Shown piece after piece: positions 1-6,363 of a stretch of 7,510 nucleotides of DNA. Source of the DNA: Gammaproteobacteria bacterium (GTDB lineage Bacteria > Pseudomonadota > Gammaproteobacteria > GRL18); contig DAOVUK010000139.1 of NCBI GenBank assembly GCA_030632625.1, positions 1 to 7,510 on the forward strand, in the 5' to 3' direction. The notes below the pieces were generated by a model. That model was not told where the DNA came from. It did no database searches and saw only the letters and a list, made by a program, of their open reading frames with translations. The first letter of the stretch is position 1; every line of letters starts with the position of its first letter. A program made the position numbers and the translations under genes.

Positions 1-386
1 AAGGGATCATTATTAAGGGCGACAATACAAGCAGAACTTTCCCCTTAAAGGTCAGACTGCACAGTCAATCGACTGTTTTGTTCGAAGGCATGGAAGCGCT
101 TATACACTTACCCAGAAGCAACAGCAATGATACGCTTCTGGTGCCAAGAGATGCTGTCATCAAGCGCTTTGGCAGTGATGTTATCTTTGTCGTAGAGCAG
201 GTAGAGGACAAGAGTAAAGCAAAAATGTATCCGGTTATAGTGCATTTATATGACGGCTCCATGGCCTCGATTTCGGCTAAAGAAAAAAATGCTGAGAATA
301 CTCTCAATGCAGGCATGCAAGTCATCATTAAAGGCAATGAACGAGTCTTTCCCGGACAGGCACTGAAAATAAAACACGCCAATTAA
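1..386 (+). CDS. RND efflux periplasmic adaptor (membrane fusion protein), C-terminal part
   Basis: This is the 3' end of a gene that starts upstream of the window; the first whole codon is at 3 and the TAA stop at 384-386, leaving about 127 residues. Adaptors of this family bridge an inner-membrane RND pump and an outer-membrane channel across the periplasm. The visible part begins in the beta-barrel domain (KGDNTSRTFPLKVRL, then the FEGMEALIHLP strand typical of 'pGMfarV' in MFPs). It then has the conserved VPRDAVIKRFGSDVIFVV stretch and ends in the membrane-proximal domain (AGMQVIIKGNERVFPGQALKI, matching the family's 'GlqdGqqVVvrGnerLrdGqpV'). The open frame continues back to the window edge, so the internal TTG at 78 is not a real start. 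The pump gene follows after 27 bp, so the two are almost certainly one operon. Family assignment is secure; the substrate cannot be told. Confidence 0.92.
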   Translation, partial: GIIIKGDNTSRTFPLKVRLHSQSTVLFEGMEALIHLPRSNSNDTLLVPRDAVIKRFGSDVIFVVEQVEDKSKAKMYPVIVHLYDGSMASISAKEKNAENTLNAGMQVIIKGNERVFPGQALKIKHAN

Positions 387-413
387 ATGTAAGCTTTTCC
401 GGAAAAAAATATT

Positions 414-3400
414 ATGGATATCATTAAGTATTCCTTACATAAACCCGTCACCATTACTGTGGCAGTGATTTTAATCCTTCTTTTCGGATTACTCGCGCTA
501 CAAAAATTACCGCTGCAATTAACACCGAATGTCACCGAAGCAAAAATATCAATCGTAACCGCCTGGCCCGGCGCTTCACCCAGAGAAATTGAGCAGGATA
601 TTATTGAAGAACAGGAGCTGGTGCTAAAAAACACACCGGGGTTGATCATCTATGAATCCAAAGCACAGGATAATTTAGGCACAATTACCCTGACATTCAA
701 ACTGGGCACCAATATTGACAAAGCACTGCTGGAAGTCAGTAATAAATTAACTGAGGTTGAAAATTATCCGCTAAACGTCGAAAAACCAATTATTAAGGCA
801 ACAGGTGAAAGCTCATCTCCGGTCATCTGGACCATGTTGAGAACCCTGCCCGAAAATCCTAATGATATTGACACCTATAAAACTTATCTGGAGGATCAAA
901 TTCGGGAGCACTATGAGCGGGTACCGGGCGTTGCTGAATTGTTTATGCTCAGCGGCACCAAACAGCAGATGCAGATCACTCTGGATATCAACCTGCTGGC
1001 AAAATATCAGTTAAGCATTGATGATATTATTAATAAAGTTCAGCGACACAATCAGGACGTTTCTGCCGGTTCTATCGACATTGATCGAAGAAATTACCGA
1101 ATTCGCACCACCGCTCAATTCCGCACGCCGCAAAGCCTTCAGGAACTCATTCTGTTATCTGACAATGACCGACAGGTAAAATTAAAAGATATTTCAAGCG
1201 TCAGCTATGGCTATGCAATCCCTAATGCATTTTCAGCCATTGAGGGCACGACAGGATTAATTATTGGTGTCAAGCCTGAAAACAACACCAATATCGTGGA
1301 ACTGAGCAACAATGTTGAGCTGGTAGTCAATAAACTCAATGACACCATACTCAAAGAAATGGGCTTGCAAATTGACTGGCTGCATGACAAGCGTCAGTAT
1401 ATTCAAGGTTCCATTGATCTGGTGCAAAAAAATATTTTAATCGGCGGTGTCCTGGCAATTGCTGTTTTACTGTTGTTTTTACGTACCATTTCATCCACTG
1501 CGGTGGTGGCTCTGGCCATTCCAATTTCTATTATTTCAACCTTTATTATCCTGCATCTCATGGGACGCTCACTGAATACCATTTCCCTTGCAGGCATCTC
1601 TTTTTCCGTAGGAATGCTGGTAGACTCCGCGATTGTGGTATTGGAAAATATTGATCGCCATAGAAAAATGGGCAAGACTTTTTTCAACGCAGCTTATGAT
1701 GGCAGCAATGAAGTCTGGGGTGCCCTGATTGCTTCAGCATTAACCACGATTGCGGTATTTTTACCCATTATTTTTCTCCAGAATGAAGCCGGGCAATTAT
1801 TTAAAGATATTGCCATTGCAGTCACAGCTGCCGTTTCTTTTTCACTGTTCGTTTCTATTTCTGTCATTCCCATGTTATGGCACCAGTTGATGCGCTTTCA
1901 TCCGCATGACAGGCATCAGGAAAAAGACAAATCGAAGATTTCGCCATTGGCCATCGCCGGCAACTGGATCTCAACTAGTTTTATGCTATTGATCAGCAGT
2001 ATTCTGCAAACTCGCAGTAAACGCATTCTGACCATTCTCTGCTTAACTTTTTTATCGGCATTGAGTGTTTATAGCCTGTTTCCAAAAATGGAATATTTAC
2101 CACAGGGTAATCGTAATTTATATTTTAATATTATGATCCCGCCGCCGGGGCTTTCATATCAGGAAAAAAAATCCATCGGTGATTCAATTTATCAGCAATT
2201 AAAACCGCACATCAATCATTCTGTTGACGGCTACCCTTCGATCAAGCGCTTATTTTATGTTGCTGCCGGGGACTTTATGATTTTTGGAGTCATTGCCAGT
2301 GACGACAGCCGTATCAGAGAACTGAAACCCTTGCTCATTCCTATAGTGAACAGTTTCCCGGGGATCTTCGGTATCACCAAACAGGCAGGTGTTTTTGAGC
2401 AGGGTCTCGGCAAGGGAAGAACCATTGATATTGATATCAGCGGCGAAAAAATTGAACAAATTGCCCAGGTTGGTGCGACCCTGTTCGGTGCTCTGAAAGA
2501 GGCGGTGCCCGATATGCAGATCCGGCCAATACCTTCTATTGAGCTGCTTTACCCTGAAGTCTTACTCCAGCCCGACCATGCTCAGCTGCAGCGCCTCGGC
2601 ATGGATTCTTTGTCGCTGGGTATTATCGCTGATGTATTGCTGCAGGGACGCAAGATCGGCGAGTTTAAAAGTGATGGTGTGAAAAAAATTGATCTGATTC
2701 TAAAAGCCGACCAAAGCCATATCAGCTCTCCCGAAGAACTCTATTATTCTTTGGTTGCCACGCCTGCAGGCAGTTTAGTGGGTTTCAATACGCTGGCTGA
2801 ATTGCAGCAAACAACGGGCATCAGTGAAATCCGCCATTTTAACGGTAAAAGAACCATAACGCTTGAAGTAAGCCCTCCAGAGGAAATGACTTTGCAGGAA
2901 GGCATGGAATTATTTCAACAGGATATTTTCCCCAAGCTGGAGCAGGAAGGGAAACTCAAAGATGTCAAAATTTCTTTAAGCGGCACCACTGACAAATTAA
3001 CAGAAACCATTAACTCTATGTTTTTAAATATTATTCTTGCCATCGTTATTACTTATTTATTAATGTCGGCATTATTTGCCAATTTTATTTACCCGTTAAT
3101 TATTTTATTCACCCTGCCTTTAGCCGCAGCAGGCGGTTTTATCGGCCTGGCATTAACCAATCGCTTTCTGGCACACCAGCCCCTTGATGTCCTCACTATG
3201 CTGGGCTTTGTTATTTTGATAGGTATTGTGGTCAATAATGCCATTTTAATTGTCCATCAGACACTTAACCTTATTCGAAATAATGGCTATGAACATAAAA
3301 AAGCCATTATTGAATCAACTCGAAGTCGCCTGAGACCCATATTTATGAGCTCTTTAACGTCTATATTCGGCATGCTGCCGCTGATCCTTTCACCGGGTCC

Positions 3401-3530
3401 GGGTTCTGAGTTTTATCGTGGTCTGGGCAGTGTTATTACCGGAGGCTTAGCTTTCTCCACTCTGTTTACTTTGTTTGTTATTCCATCATTATTGATGTTT
3501 GTCATAGGGATGGAGAAAAGCAGAAGTTAG
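414..3530 (+). CDS. RND-family efflux pump, inner-membrane permease (AcrB/HAE-1-like)
   Basis: This 1038-residue protein is full length for the family (AcrB has about 1050). It is expected to be a trimeric proton-driven exporter working with the adaptor just upstream. The layout is classic: TM1 near residues 10-30, a large periplasmic loop to about 340, TM2-TM6 at about 341-489, TM7 at about 537-556, a second periplasmic loop to about 870, then TM8-TM12. The porter domain shows AWPGASPREIEQDI near the N-terminus and ERVPGVAELF. TM4 carries GMLVDSAIVVLENI with the proton-relay Asp at 404, but the second Asp of AcrB is Ser405. TM10 carries VVNNAILIV (Asn941-Asn942) where AcrB has its Lys. RLRP (972-975) keeps the TM11 arginine region. 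This pattern fits the VDN/VNN-type branch of HAE-1 pumps rather than AcrB itself. The ATG at 414 has only a weak GGA (401-403) ahead, consistent with translation as the second gene of an operon. Substrate unknown. Confidence 0.95.
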   Translation: MDIIKYSLHKPVTITVAVILILLFGLLALQKLPLQLTPNVTEAKISIVTAWPGASPREIEQDIIEEQELVLKNTPGLIIYESKAQDNLGTITLTFKLGTNIDKALLEVSNKLTEVENYPLNVEKPIIKATGESSSPVIWTMLRTLPENPNDIDTYKTYLEDQIREHYERVPGVAELFMLSGTKQQMQITLDINLLAKYQLSIDDIINKVQRHNQDVSAGSIDIDRRNYRIRTTAQFRTPQSLQELILLSDNDRQVKLKDISSVSYGYAIPNAFSAIEGTTGLIIGVKPENNTNIVELSNNVELVVNKLNDTILKEMGLQIDWLHDKRQYIQGSIDLVQKNILIGGVLAIAVLLLFLRTISSTAVVALAIPISIISTFIILHLMGRSLNTISLAGISFSVGMLVDSAIVVLENIDRHRKMGKTFFNAAYDGSNEVWGALIASALTTIAVFLPIIFLQNEAGQLFKDIAIAVTAAVSFSLFVSISVIPMLWHQLMRFHPHDRHQEKDKSKISPLAIAGNWISTSFMLLISSILQTRSKRILTILCLTFLSALSVYSLFPKMEYLPQGNRNLYFNIMIPPPGLSYQEKKSIGDSIYQQLKPHINHSVDGYPSIKRLFYVAAGDFMIFGVIASDDSRIRELKPLLIPIVNSFPGIFGITKQAGVFEQGLGKGRTIDIDISGEKIEQIAQVGATLFGALKEAVPDMQIRPIPSIELLYPEVLLQPDHAQLQRLGMDSLSLGIIADVLLQGRKIGEFKSDGVKKIDLILKADQSHISSPEELYYSLVATPAGSLVGFNTLAELQQTTGISEIRHFNGKRTITLEVSPPEEMTLQEGMELFQQDIFPKLEQEGKLKDVKISLSGTTDKLTETINSMFLNIILAIVITYLLMSALFANFIYPLIILFTLPLAAAGGFIGLALTNRFLAHQPLDVLTMLGFVILIGIVVNNAILIVHQTLNLIRNNGYEHKKAIIESTRSRLRPIFMSSLTSIFGMLPLILSPGPGSEFYRGLGSVITGGLAFSTLFTLFVIPSLLMFVIGMEKSRS

Positions 3531-3587
3531 CAGGCAGGATTTATTTTTTTGCTTCTTCACTTTTTTGCGTACTTTTGTCAGTTTACT
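3531..3587. other. Non-coding spacer after the pump gene, no clear terminator
   Basis: The 57 bases after the pump stop are T-rich, with a run of seven T at 3544-3550 and another at 3561-3566. I found no GC-rich hairpin ahead of either T run, so a Rho-independent terminator cannot be claimed. Similarity to the region 3962-3990 on the opposite strand (for instance TTTGCGTAC against TTTGCATCG) suggests that the palindrome described next may once have reached slightly further out. Confidence 0.4.
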
Positions 3588-3614
3588 AGCGAAGCGGACG
3601 AAGTCCTCAGTTGT

Positions 3615-3646
3615 ATGTTTCTATGTTTTTAAGTTTTTATGTTAAA
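3615..3646 (-). repeat. Octanucleotide repeat AnnAACWT, about four units, left arm
   Basis: Read on the - strand, 3615-3622, 3623-3630 and 3631-3638 are AGAAACAT, AAAAACAT and AAAAACTT, in strict 8-bp phase. 3639-3646 (TTTAACAT) fits apart from its first base. A weaker fifth unit may lie at 3607-3614. The consensus is the same as in the longer array at 6361-6454. This block pairs with its inverted partner at 3911-3941 across the nested palindrome. Confidence 0.65.
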
Positions 3647-3660
3647 AGCAAGAAATAAAG

Positions 3661-3851
3661 CCGACTTTCATCACCTAATAATATTATTTAAATTTTTGGC
3701 TAAATATTTCTGTAGGGGCGAATTTATTCGCACAATTTTGGAACAAAATTCCATTTAGGCGAATAAATTCGCCCCTACAATTGAAAATAAGAAATAATTA
3801 CTGGCAAAATACTCATTTTTTAAATTATTTTATAGGGGTGATGAAAGTCAG
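3661..3851. repeat. Inner 190-bp inverted-repeat element with exact 13-bp arms
   Basis: The exact arms are 3663-3675 (GACTTTCATCACC) and 3837-3849 (GGTGATGAAAGTC). The pairing continues inward in degraded form: TATTAGGTGATG on the left, read in reverse complement, aligns with TATAGGGGTGATG on the right, followed by matching AT-rich tracts such as TTAAATAATATTA against TTAAATTATTTTA. The size and terminal inverted repeats are those of a MITE or similar non-autonomous element, but no target-site duplication is obvious. It contains the 69-bp element 3711-3779 near its centre. Confidence 0.6.
3711..3779. repeat. REP/MITE-like perfect inverted repeat, 21-bp arms
   Basis: The arms at 3711-3731 and 3759-3779 are exact reverse complements of each other over 21 bp; they begin TGTAGGGGCGAA and end TTCGCCCCTACA. 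Each arm also contains its own palindrome, GCGAAT-TT-ATTCGC (3718-3731) and GCGAAT-AA-ATTCGC (3759-3772). The 27-bp centre holds a further stem, AATTTTG-GAA-CAAAATT (3734-3750). The GC-rich ends stand out from the very AT-rich surroundings. Perfect arms imply recent arrival or maintained function. Short dispersed palindromes starting TGTAGGGGCGAA are, from memory, common in a range of bacterial genomes, but I cannot name the family here. Confidence 0.85.
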
Positions 3852-3910
3852 ATAAAGAGCATGGGCTCAGCCATAAAGCTTAAGAAATGCTTTTGACTTT
3901 TCTTTTGACA

Positions 3911-3941
3911 TATAACTTACAACTTATAAACATAAAAACGG
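3911..3941 (+). repeat. Octanucleotide repeat AnnAACWT, right arm
   Basis: Units on the + strand are TATAACTT (3911-3918), TACAACTT (3918-3925, overlapping the previous unit by one base so that one step is 7 bp), ATAAACAT (3926-3933) and a partial AAAAAC (3934-3939). The block is inverted relative to 3615-3646 and more diverged than the array after prk. The exact complementarity to the left arm covers 11 bp. Confidence 0.55.
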
Positions 3942-4015
3942 TCTACTTCGGTCGTTTTGCTGATATTTGGAAAACGATGCAAATTTGGGAAGAACCTATT
4001 TTTTTTACTGCGACG

Positions 4016-4024
4016 TGGTAAAAT
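4016..4024 (+). promoter_or_regulatory. Possible extended -10 promoter element for purD
   Basis: TGGTAAAAT matches the extended -10 form TGnTAnnnT and would start transcription near 4031, giving a leader of about 60 nt before the purD ATG. No good -35 hexamer lies 16-18 bp upstream (the region is a T run), which an extended -10 can tolerate. A 9-bp palindrome GTCCAGGAC sits just downstream at 4037-4045. The call rests on motif match alone. Confidence 0.3.
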
Positions 4025-4090
4025 GCCTAGGAGCCTGTCCAGGACTTTGGTTTCAGTTAAAACTCTTATAAAAACAAGTGGGTTTATTGC

Positions 4091-5386
4091 ATGAAAATTT
4101 TAGTAATCGGCAATGGCGGTCGTGAACACGCACTGGCATGGAAAGCAGCACAGTCACCCCAGGTTGATGAGGTTTTTGTTGCTCCGGGCAATGCCGGCAC
4201 CAACCGTGAAGCCAATCTGACCAATATTAATATTGGTGTCACTGATATTCCGGCATTAATTGATTTTGTTAAAGAAAATAATGTGCAGTTGACTATTGTC
4301 GGGCCTGAAGTACCTCTGGTTGAGGGTGTCGTCGACCGTTTCAATGAACAGGGACTGAGAATTTTTGGTCCGACTCAGGGTGCAGCGCAGCTTGAAGGTT
4401 CTAAGGCATTCACCAAAGATTTTCTGGCCCGACATAATATTCCCAGCGCCGCTTATCAGAATTTTACTGAGATTGAGCCCGCTGTTGCTTATGTCAGAAA
4501 ACAGGGTGCTCCTATAGTCGTCAAAGCCGATGGTCTGGCCGCTGGAAAAGGCGTTATTGTTGCCCAGACAGAACAGCAAGCCATTGATGCGATTGAAGAT
4601 ATGCTGGCCGGCAATAGTTTCGGCGAAGCAGGCCACCGGGTCGTTGTGGAAGAGTTTTTAAGCGGTGAAGAAGCCAGTTTTATTGTTATGGCCGATGGTA
4701 AAAATATTCTCCCGCTGGCCACATCACAAGATCATAAAGCACGTGATAATGGCGATCTGGGTCCTAATACAGGCGGCATGGGTGCCTATTCCCCGGCACC
4801 TGTTGTCACCGATGAAATTGCCGAAAAAGTCATGCAGACGGTCATCATACCAACCATTGAAGGCATGGCAGCCGAAGGCAATGAATATACCGGCTTTCTT
4901 TATGCCGGCCTGATGATTTCGCCTGATGGTGAGCTCAAGGTCCTGGAATACAACTGCCGCTTCGGTGATCCGGAAACACAGCCTATTATGATGCGCTTAC
5001 AATCCGATTTAGTTGAGTTATGTCAAGCCGCTATTGACCATAAACTTGATACAATGACGGCACAATGGGATAGCAGAGCCGCTATCGGTATCGTTATGGC
5101 TGCCGGCGGTTATCCTGCCGCTTATGAAACAGGCCATGCCATTGAAGGTCTGGATCTGGTTGATACTGACAGCACTAAGGTGTTTCATGCCGGCACCAGT
5201 GAGAAAGATGGCCAGGTGGTCACCAGCGGCGGTCGGGTACTTTGTATGACGGCACTCGGTGACTCTGTCAGCGAAGCACAAAAACAAGTCTATCAGAAGG
5301 TAGAAAAAATCTACTGGAAAGACGCTTTCTTCCGTACAGACATCGGTTATCGAGCCATAGCCAGAGAGAATTCGGGAAAATTGTAA
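4091..5386 (+). CDS. purD: Phosphoribosylamine-glycine ligase (GAR synthetase)
   Basis: PurD joins 5-phosphoribosylamine and glycine using ATP to make glycinamide ribonucleotide, the second step of purine synthesis, in the cytosol. The 431-residue length is normal (E. coli PurD has about 429). The N-terminal domain starts MKILVIGNGGREHALAWK (GNGGREHA at 7-14) and continues with VGPEVPLVEGVVDRF. The ATP-grasp core shows GSKAFTKDFL (from 103), VVKADGLAAGKGV (Lys145, Lys153), SQDHKARDNGDLGPNTGGMGAYSP, and the metal-binding segment EYNCRFGDPETQ (286 onward). The C-terminal domain ends with DAFFRTDIGYRAI. The ATG at 4091 starts exactly at the conserved N-terminus; the Shine-Dalgarno match is weak (AAGTGGG, 4076-4082). 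It is not next to purH, its common partner in gammaproteobacteria. It lies 102 bp before prk on the same strand and may be co-transcribed with it. Confidence 0.98.
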   Translation: MKILVIGNGGREHALAWKAAQSPQVDEVFVAPGNAGTNREANLTNINIGVTDIPALIDFVKENNVQLTIVGPEVPLVEGVVDRFNEQGLRIFGPTQGAAQLEGSKAFTKDFLARHNIPSAAYQNFTEIEPAVAYVRKQGAPIVVKADGLAAGKGVIVAQTEQQAIDAIEDMLAGNSFGEAGHRVVVEEFLSGEEASFIVMADGKNILPLATSQDHKARDNGDLGPNTGGMGAYSPAPVVTDEIAEKVMQTVIIPTIEGMAAEGNEYTGFLYAGLMISPDGELKVLEYNCRFGDPETQPIMMRLQSDLVELCQAAIDHKLDTMTAQWDSRAAIGIVMAAGGYPAAYETGHAIEGLDLVDTDSTKVFHAGTSEKDGQVVTSGGRVLCMTALGDSVSEAQKQVYQKVEKIYWKDAFFRTDIGYRAIARENSGKL

Positions 5387-5476
5387 CTCTATTAGAAATA
5401 GGTTAATATCTTATAAATTAAAAATTCAAGCAGTCTGTAAAATACGCCTTATTAATGCTTGCAGGCAAATTATAAC
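5387..5476 (+). other. purD-prk spacer, no confident promoter or terminator
   Basis: This AT-rich gap has one tiny stem (CTATT-AGA-AATAG, 5389-5401) too weak to call a terminator. Sequences such as TAAAAT at 5438-5443 lack a partner -35. Whether prk is read from purD transcripts or from its own promoter here cannot be settled from sequence alone. Confidence 0.35.
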
Positions 5477-5481
5477 AAGGA
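5477..5481 (+). promoter_or_regulatory. Ribosome binding site of prk
   Basis: AAGGA sits 7 nt before the ATG at 5489. This is the best-placed ribosome binding site in the window, and it decides the start. It selects the ATG that begins MSSKHPVVAVTG, rather than the in-frame TTG at 5459, which would add ten residues (beginning MQANYNK) not expected in this family. Confidence 0.85.
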
Positions 5482-5488
5482 ATACATT

Positions 5489-6349
5489 ATGTCTAGTAAA
5501 CACCCGGTTGTCGCAGTAACAGGTTCTTCTGGTGCAGGTACCACTACGGTTAAAAATGCTTTTGAGCACATTTTCTTTCGGGAAAATATTAACCCGGCCA
5601 TCATTGAAGGTGACAGCTATCACCGCTATGACCGCGCTGCAATGAAAGTTGCTGTAGAAGAAAAAGGTGATACTTTCAGCCACTTCGGTCCTGAAGCCAA
5701 TCATTTCGATATTTTATCTGAAACTTTCAAGGAATATGGCGAAACCGGCATGTGTAAGCGTCGCTATTATCTGCACAGCGACGAAGAAGCGGCACCTTAT
5801 GCACCTTTAACACCAGGTCAATTCACAGAATGGGAAAACATTCCATCCGGCACTGATCTGTTGTTCTATGAAGGTCTGCACGGCGGCGCTAAAGACGGCG
5901 ATGATGATGTTTCCAAGCATGTTGACCTGCTAGTCGGTGTTGTACCCATTGTTAACCTGGAGTGGATTCAAAAAATCCATCGTGACAATGCACAACGCGG
6001 TTATTCAGCAGAAGCTATTGTTGATACCATTTTACGTCGTATGCCGGATTACGTACACTATATTACGCCTCAGTTTTCACGAACAGACATTAACTTTCAG
6101 CGTGTACCACTAGTTGATACCTCTAATCCTTTTATCGCGCGTGATATTCCTACGCCGGACGAAAGCTTCATTGTTATCCGCTTTAAAAATCCGGAAGGCG
6201 TTGATTTCCCTTATTTATTAAATATGATCCCTGACTCATTTATGTCTCGTCGCAACAATATGGTTGTACCCGGCGCTAAAATGGGTTTTGCTATGGAATT
6301 GATTCTGGCACCACGGATTCATGAATTAATGGAAAAAGCGAAAGCTTAA
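5489..6349 (+). CDS. prk: Phosphoribulokinase, proteobacterial class I
   Basis: The enzyme phosphorylates ribulose 5-phosphate with ATP to ribulose 1,5-bisphosphate, the CO2 acceptor for RubisCO. The 286-residue length fits the octameric bacterial class. The P-loop GSSGAGTTT is at 12-20. The catalytic base and substrate-binding segment EGDSYHRYDR gives Asp42, His45 and Arg49, in exact register with the Rhodobacter sphaeroides enzyme. FYEGLHGG (Glu128) and KIHRDNAQRGY (Lys162, Arg165, Asp166) correspond to that enzyme's Glu131, Lys165, Arg168 and Asp169, shifted by three. The strongly conserved PQFSRTDINFQRVPLVDTSNPFIARDIPTPDES and DFPYLLNMI blocks follow. All key residues are present, so it should be active. 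It is the sole Calvin-cycle gene in the window; no RubisCO or cbb gene is adjacent. The gene is also called cbbP. Allosteric control by NADH is typical of this class but not visible in sequence. Confidence 0.97.
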   Translation: MSSKHPVVAVTGSSGAGTTTVKNAFEHIFFRENINPAIIEGDSYHRYDRAAMKVAVEEKGDTFSHFGPEANHFDILSETFKEYGETGMCKRRYYLHSDEEAAPYAPLTPGQFTEWENIPSGTDLLFYEGLHGGAKDGDDDVSKHVDLLVGVVPIVNLEWIQKIHRDNAQRGYSAEAIVDTILRRMPDYVHYITPQFSRTDINFQRVPLVDTSNPFIARDIPTPDESFIVIRFKNPEGVDFPYLLNMIPDSFMSRRNNMVVPGAKMGFAMELILAPRIHELMEKAKA

Positions 6350-6363
6350 AAATCGTTTTTAAG
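6345..6363. other. AT-rich perfect hairpin spanning the prk stop codon
   Basis: CTTAAAAA (6345-6352) and TTTTTAAG (6356-6363) are exact reverse complements around a 3-nt loop TCG, and the TAA stop of prk (6347-6349) lies inside the left arm. The stem is all A-T apart from the outermost pair, so it is weak for a classical terminator. It overlaps the first three bases of the octamer hairpin downstream, so the two folds exclude each other at that end. Confidence 0.5.

Larger units (their letters stand above)
3588..3961. repeat. Large degenerate palindrome with nested inverted repeats (MITE-like)
   Basis: The two halves of this 374-bp stretch are imperfect reverse complements, in the same order from outside to inside. 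The outermost pair is 3588-3604 with 3945-3961 (13 of 17 match). Next are AnnAACWT octamer blocks at 3615-3646 and 3911-3941, including an exact 11-bp pair GTTTTTATGTT / AACATAAAAAC (3633-3643, 3929-3939). Then comes an exact 13-bp pair GACTTTCATCACC / GGTGATGAAAGTC (3663-3675, 3837-3849), followed by a diverged AT-rich arm. At the core is the exact 21-bp-arm element 3711-3779. The right half is longer by about 40-50 bp between 3850 and 3892. No open frame of note lies inside. The structure resembles a non-autonomous foldback element or one element inserted in another; no transposase is present to confirm mobility. Confidence 0.7.

Noticed and set aside
3531..3575. Rho-independent terminator after the pump gene
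   Set aside because: There are T runs but no stable stem immediately ahead of them.
3976..3990. Possible PurR operator upstream of purD (GATGCAAATTTGGGA)
   Set aside because: It has an 8-bp palindromic core, CAAATTTG, but lacks the central CG and the outer bases of the PurR box (ACGCAAACGTTTGCGT).
4026..4050. Possible insertion-sequence end near GAGCCTGTCC
   Set aside because: It resembles some transposon terminal repeats, but no inverted partner or transposase occurs in the window.
4256..4636. Open frame on the - strand inside purD
   Set aside because: It lies wholly within a confident gene, has no recognisable protein features and reads as an antisense shadow.
5403..5420. Possible CbbR-type TTA-N8-TAA site ahead of prk
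   Set aside because: The motif is so short that it is expected by chance in this AT-rich spacer, and no second half or promoter lies in register.
5459..5488. Upstream TTG start for prk
   Set aside because: The ATG at 5489 has AAGGA at 7 nt spacing and gives the catalytic residue numbering of the family; the TTG extension has no ribosome binding site.
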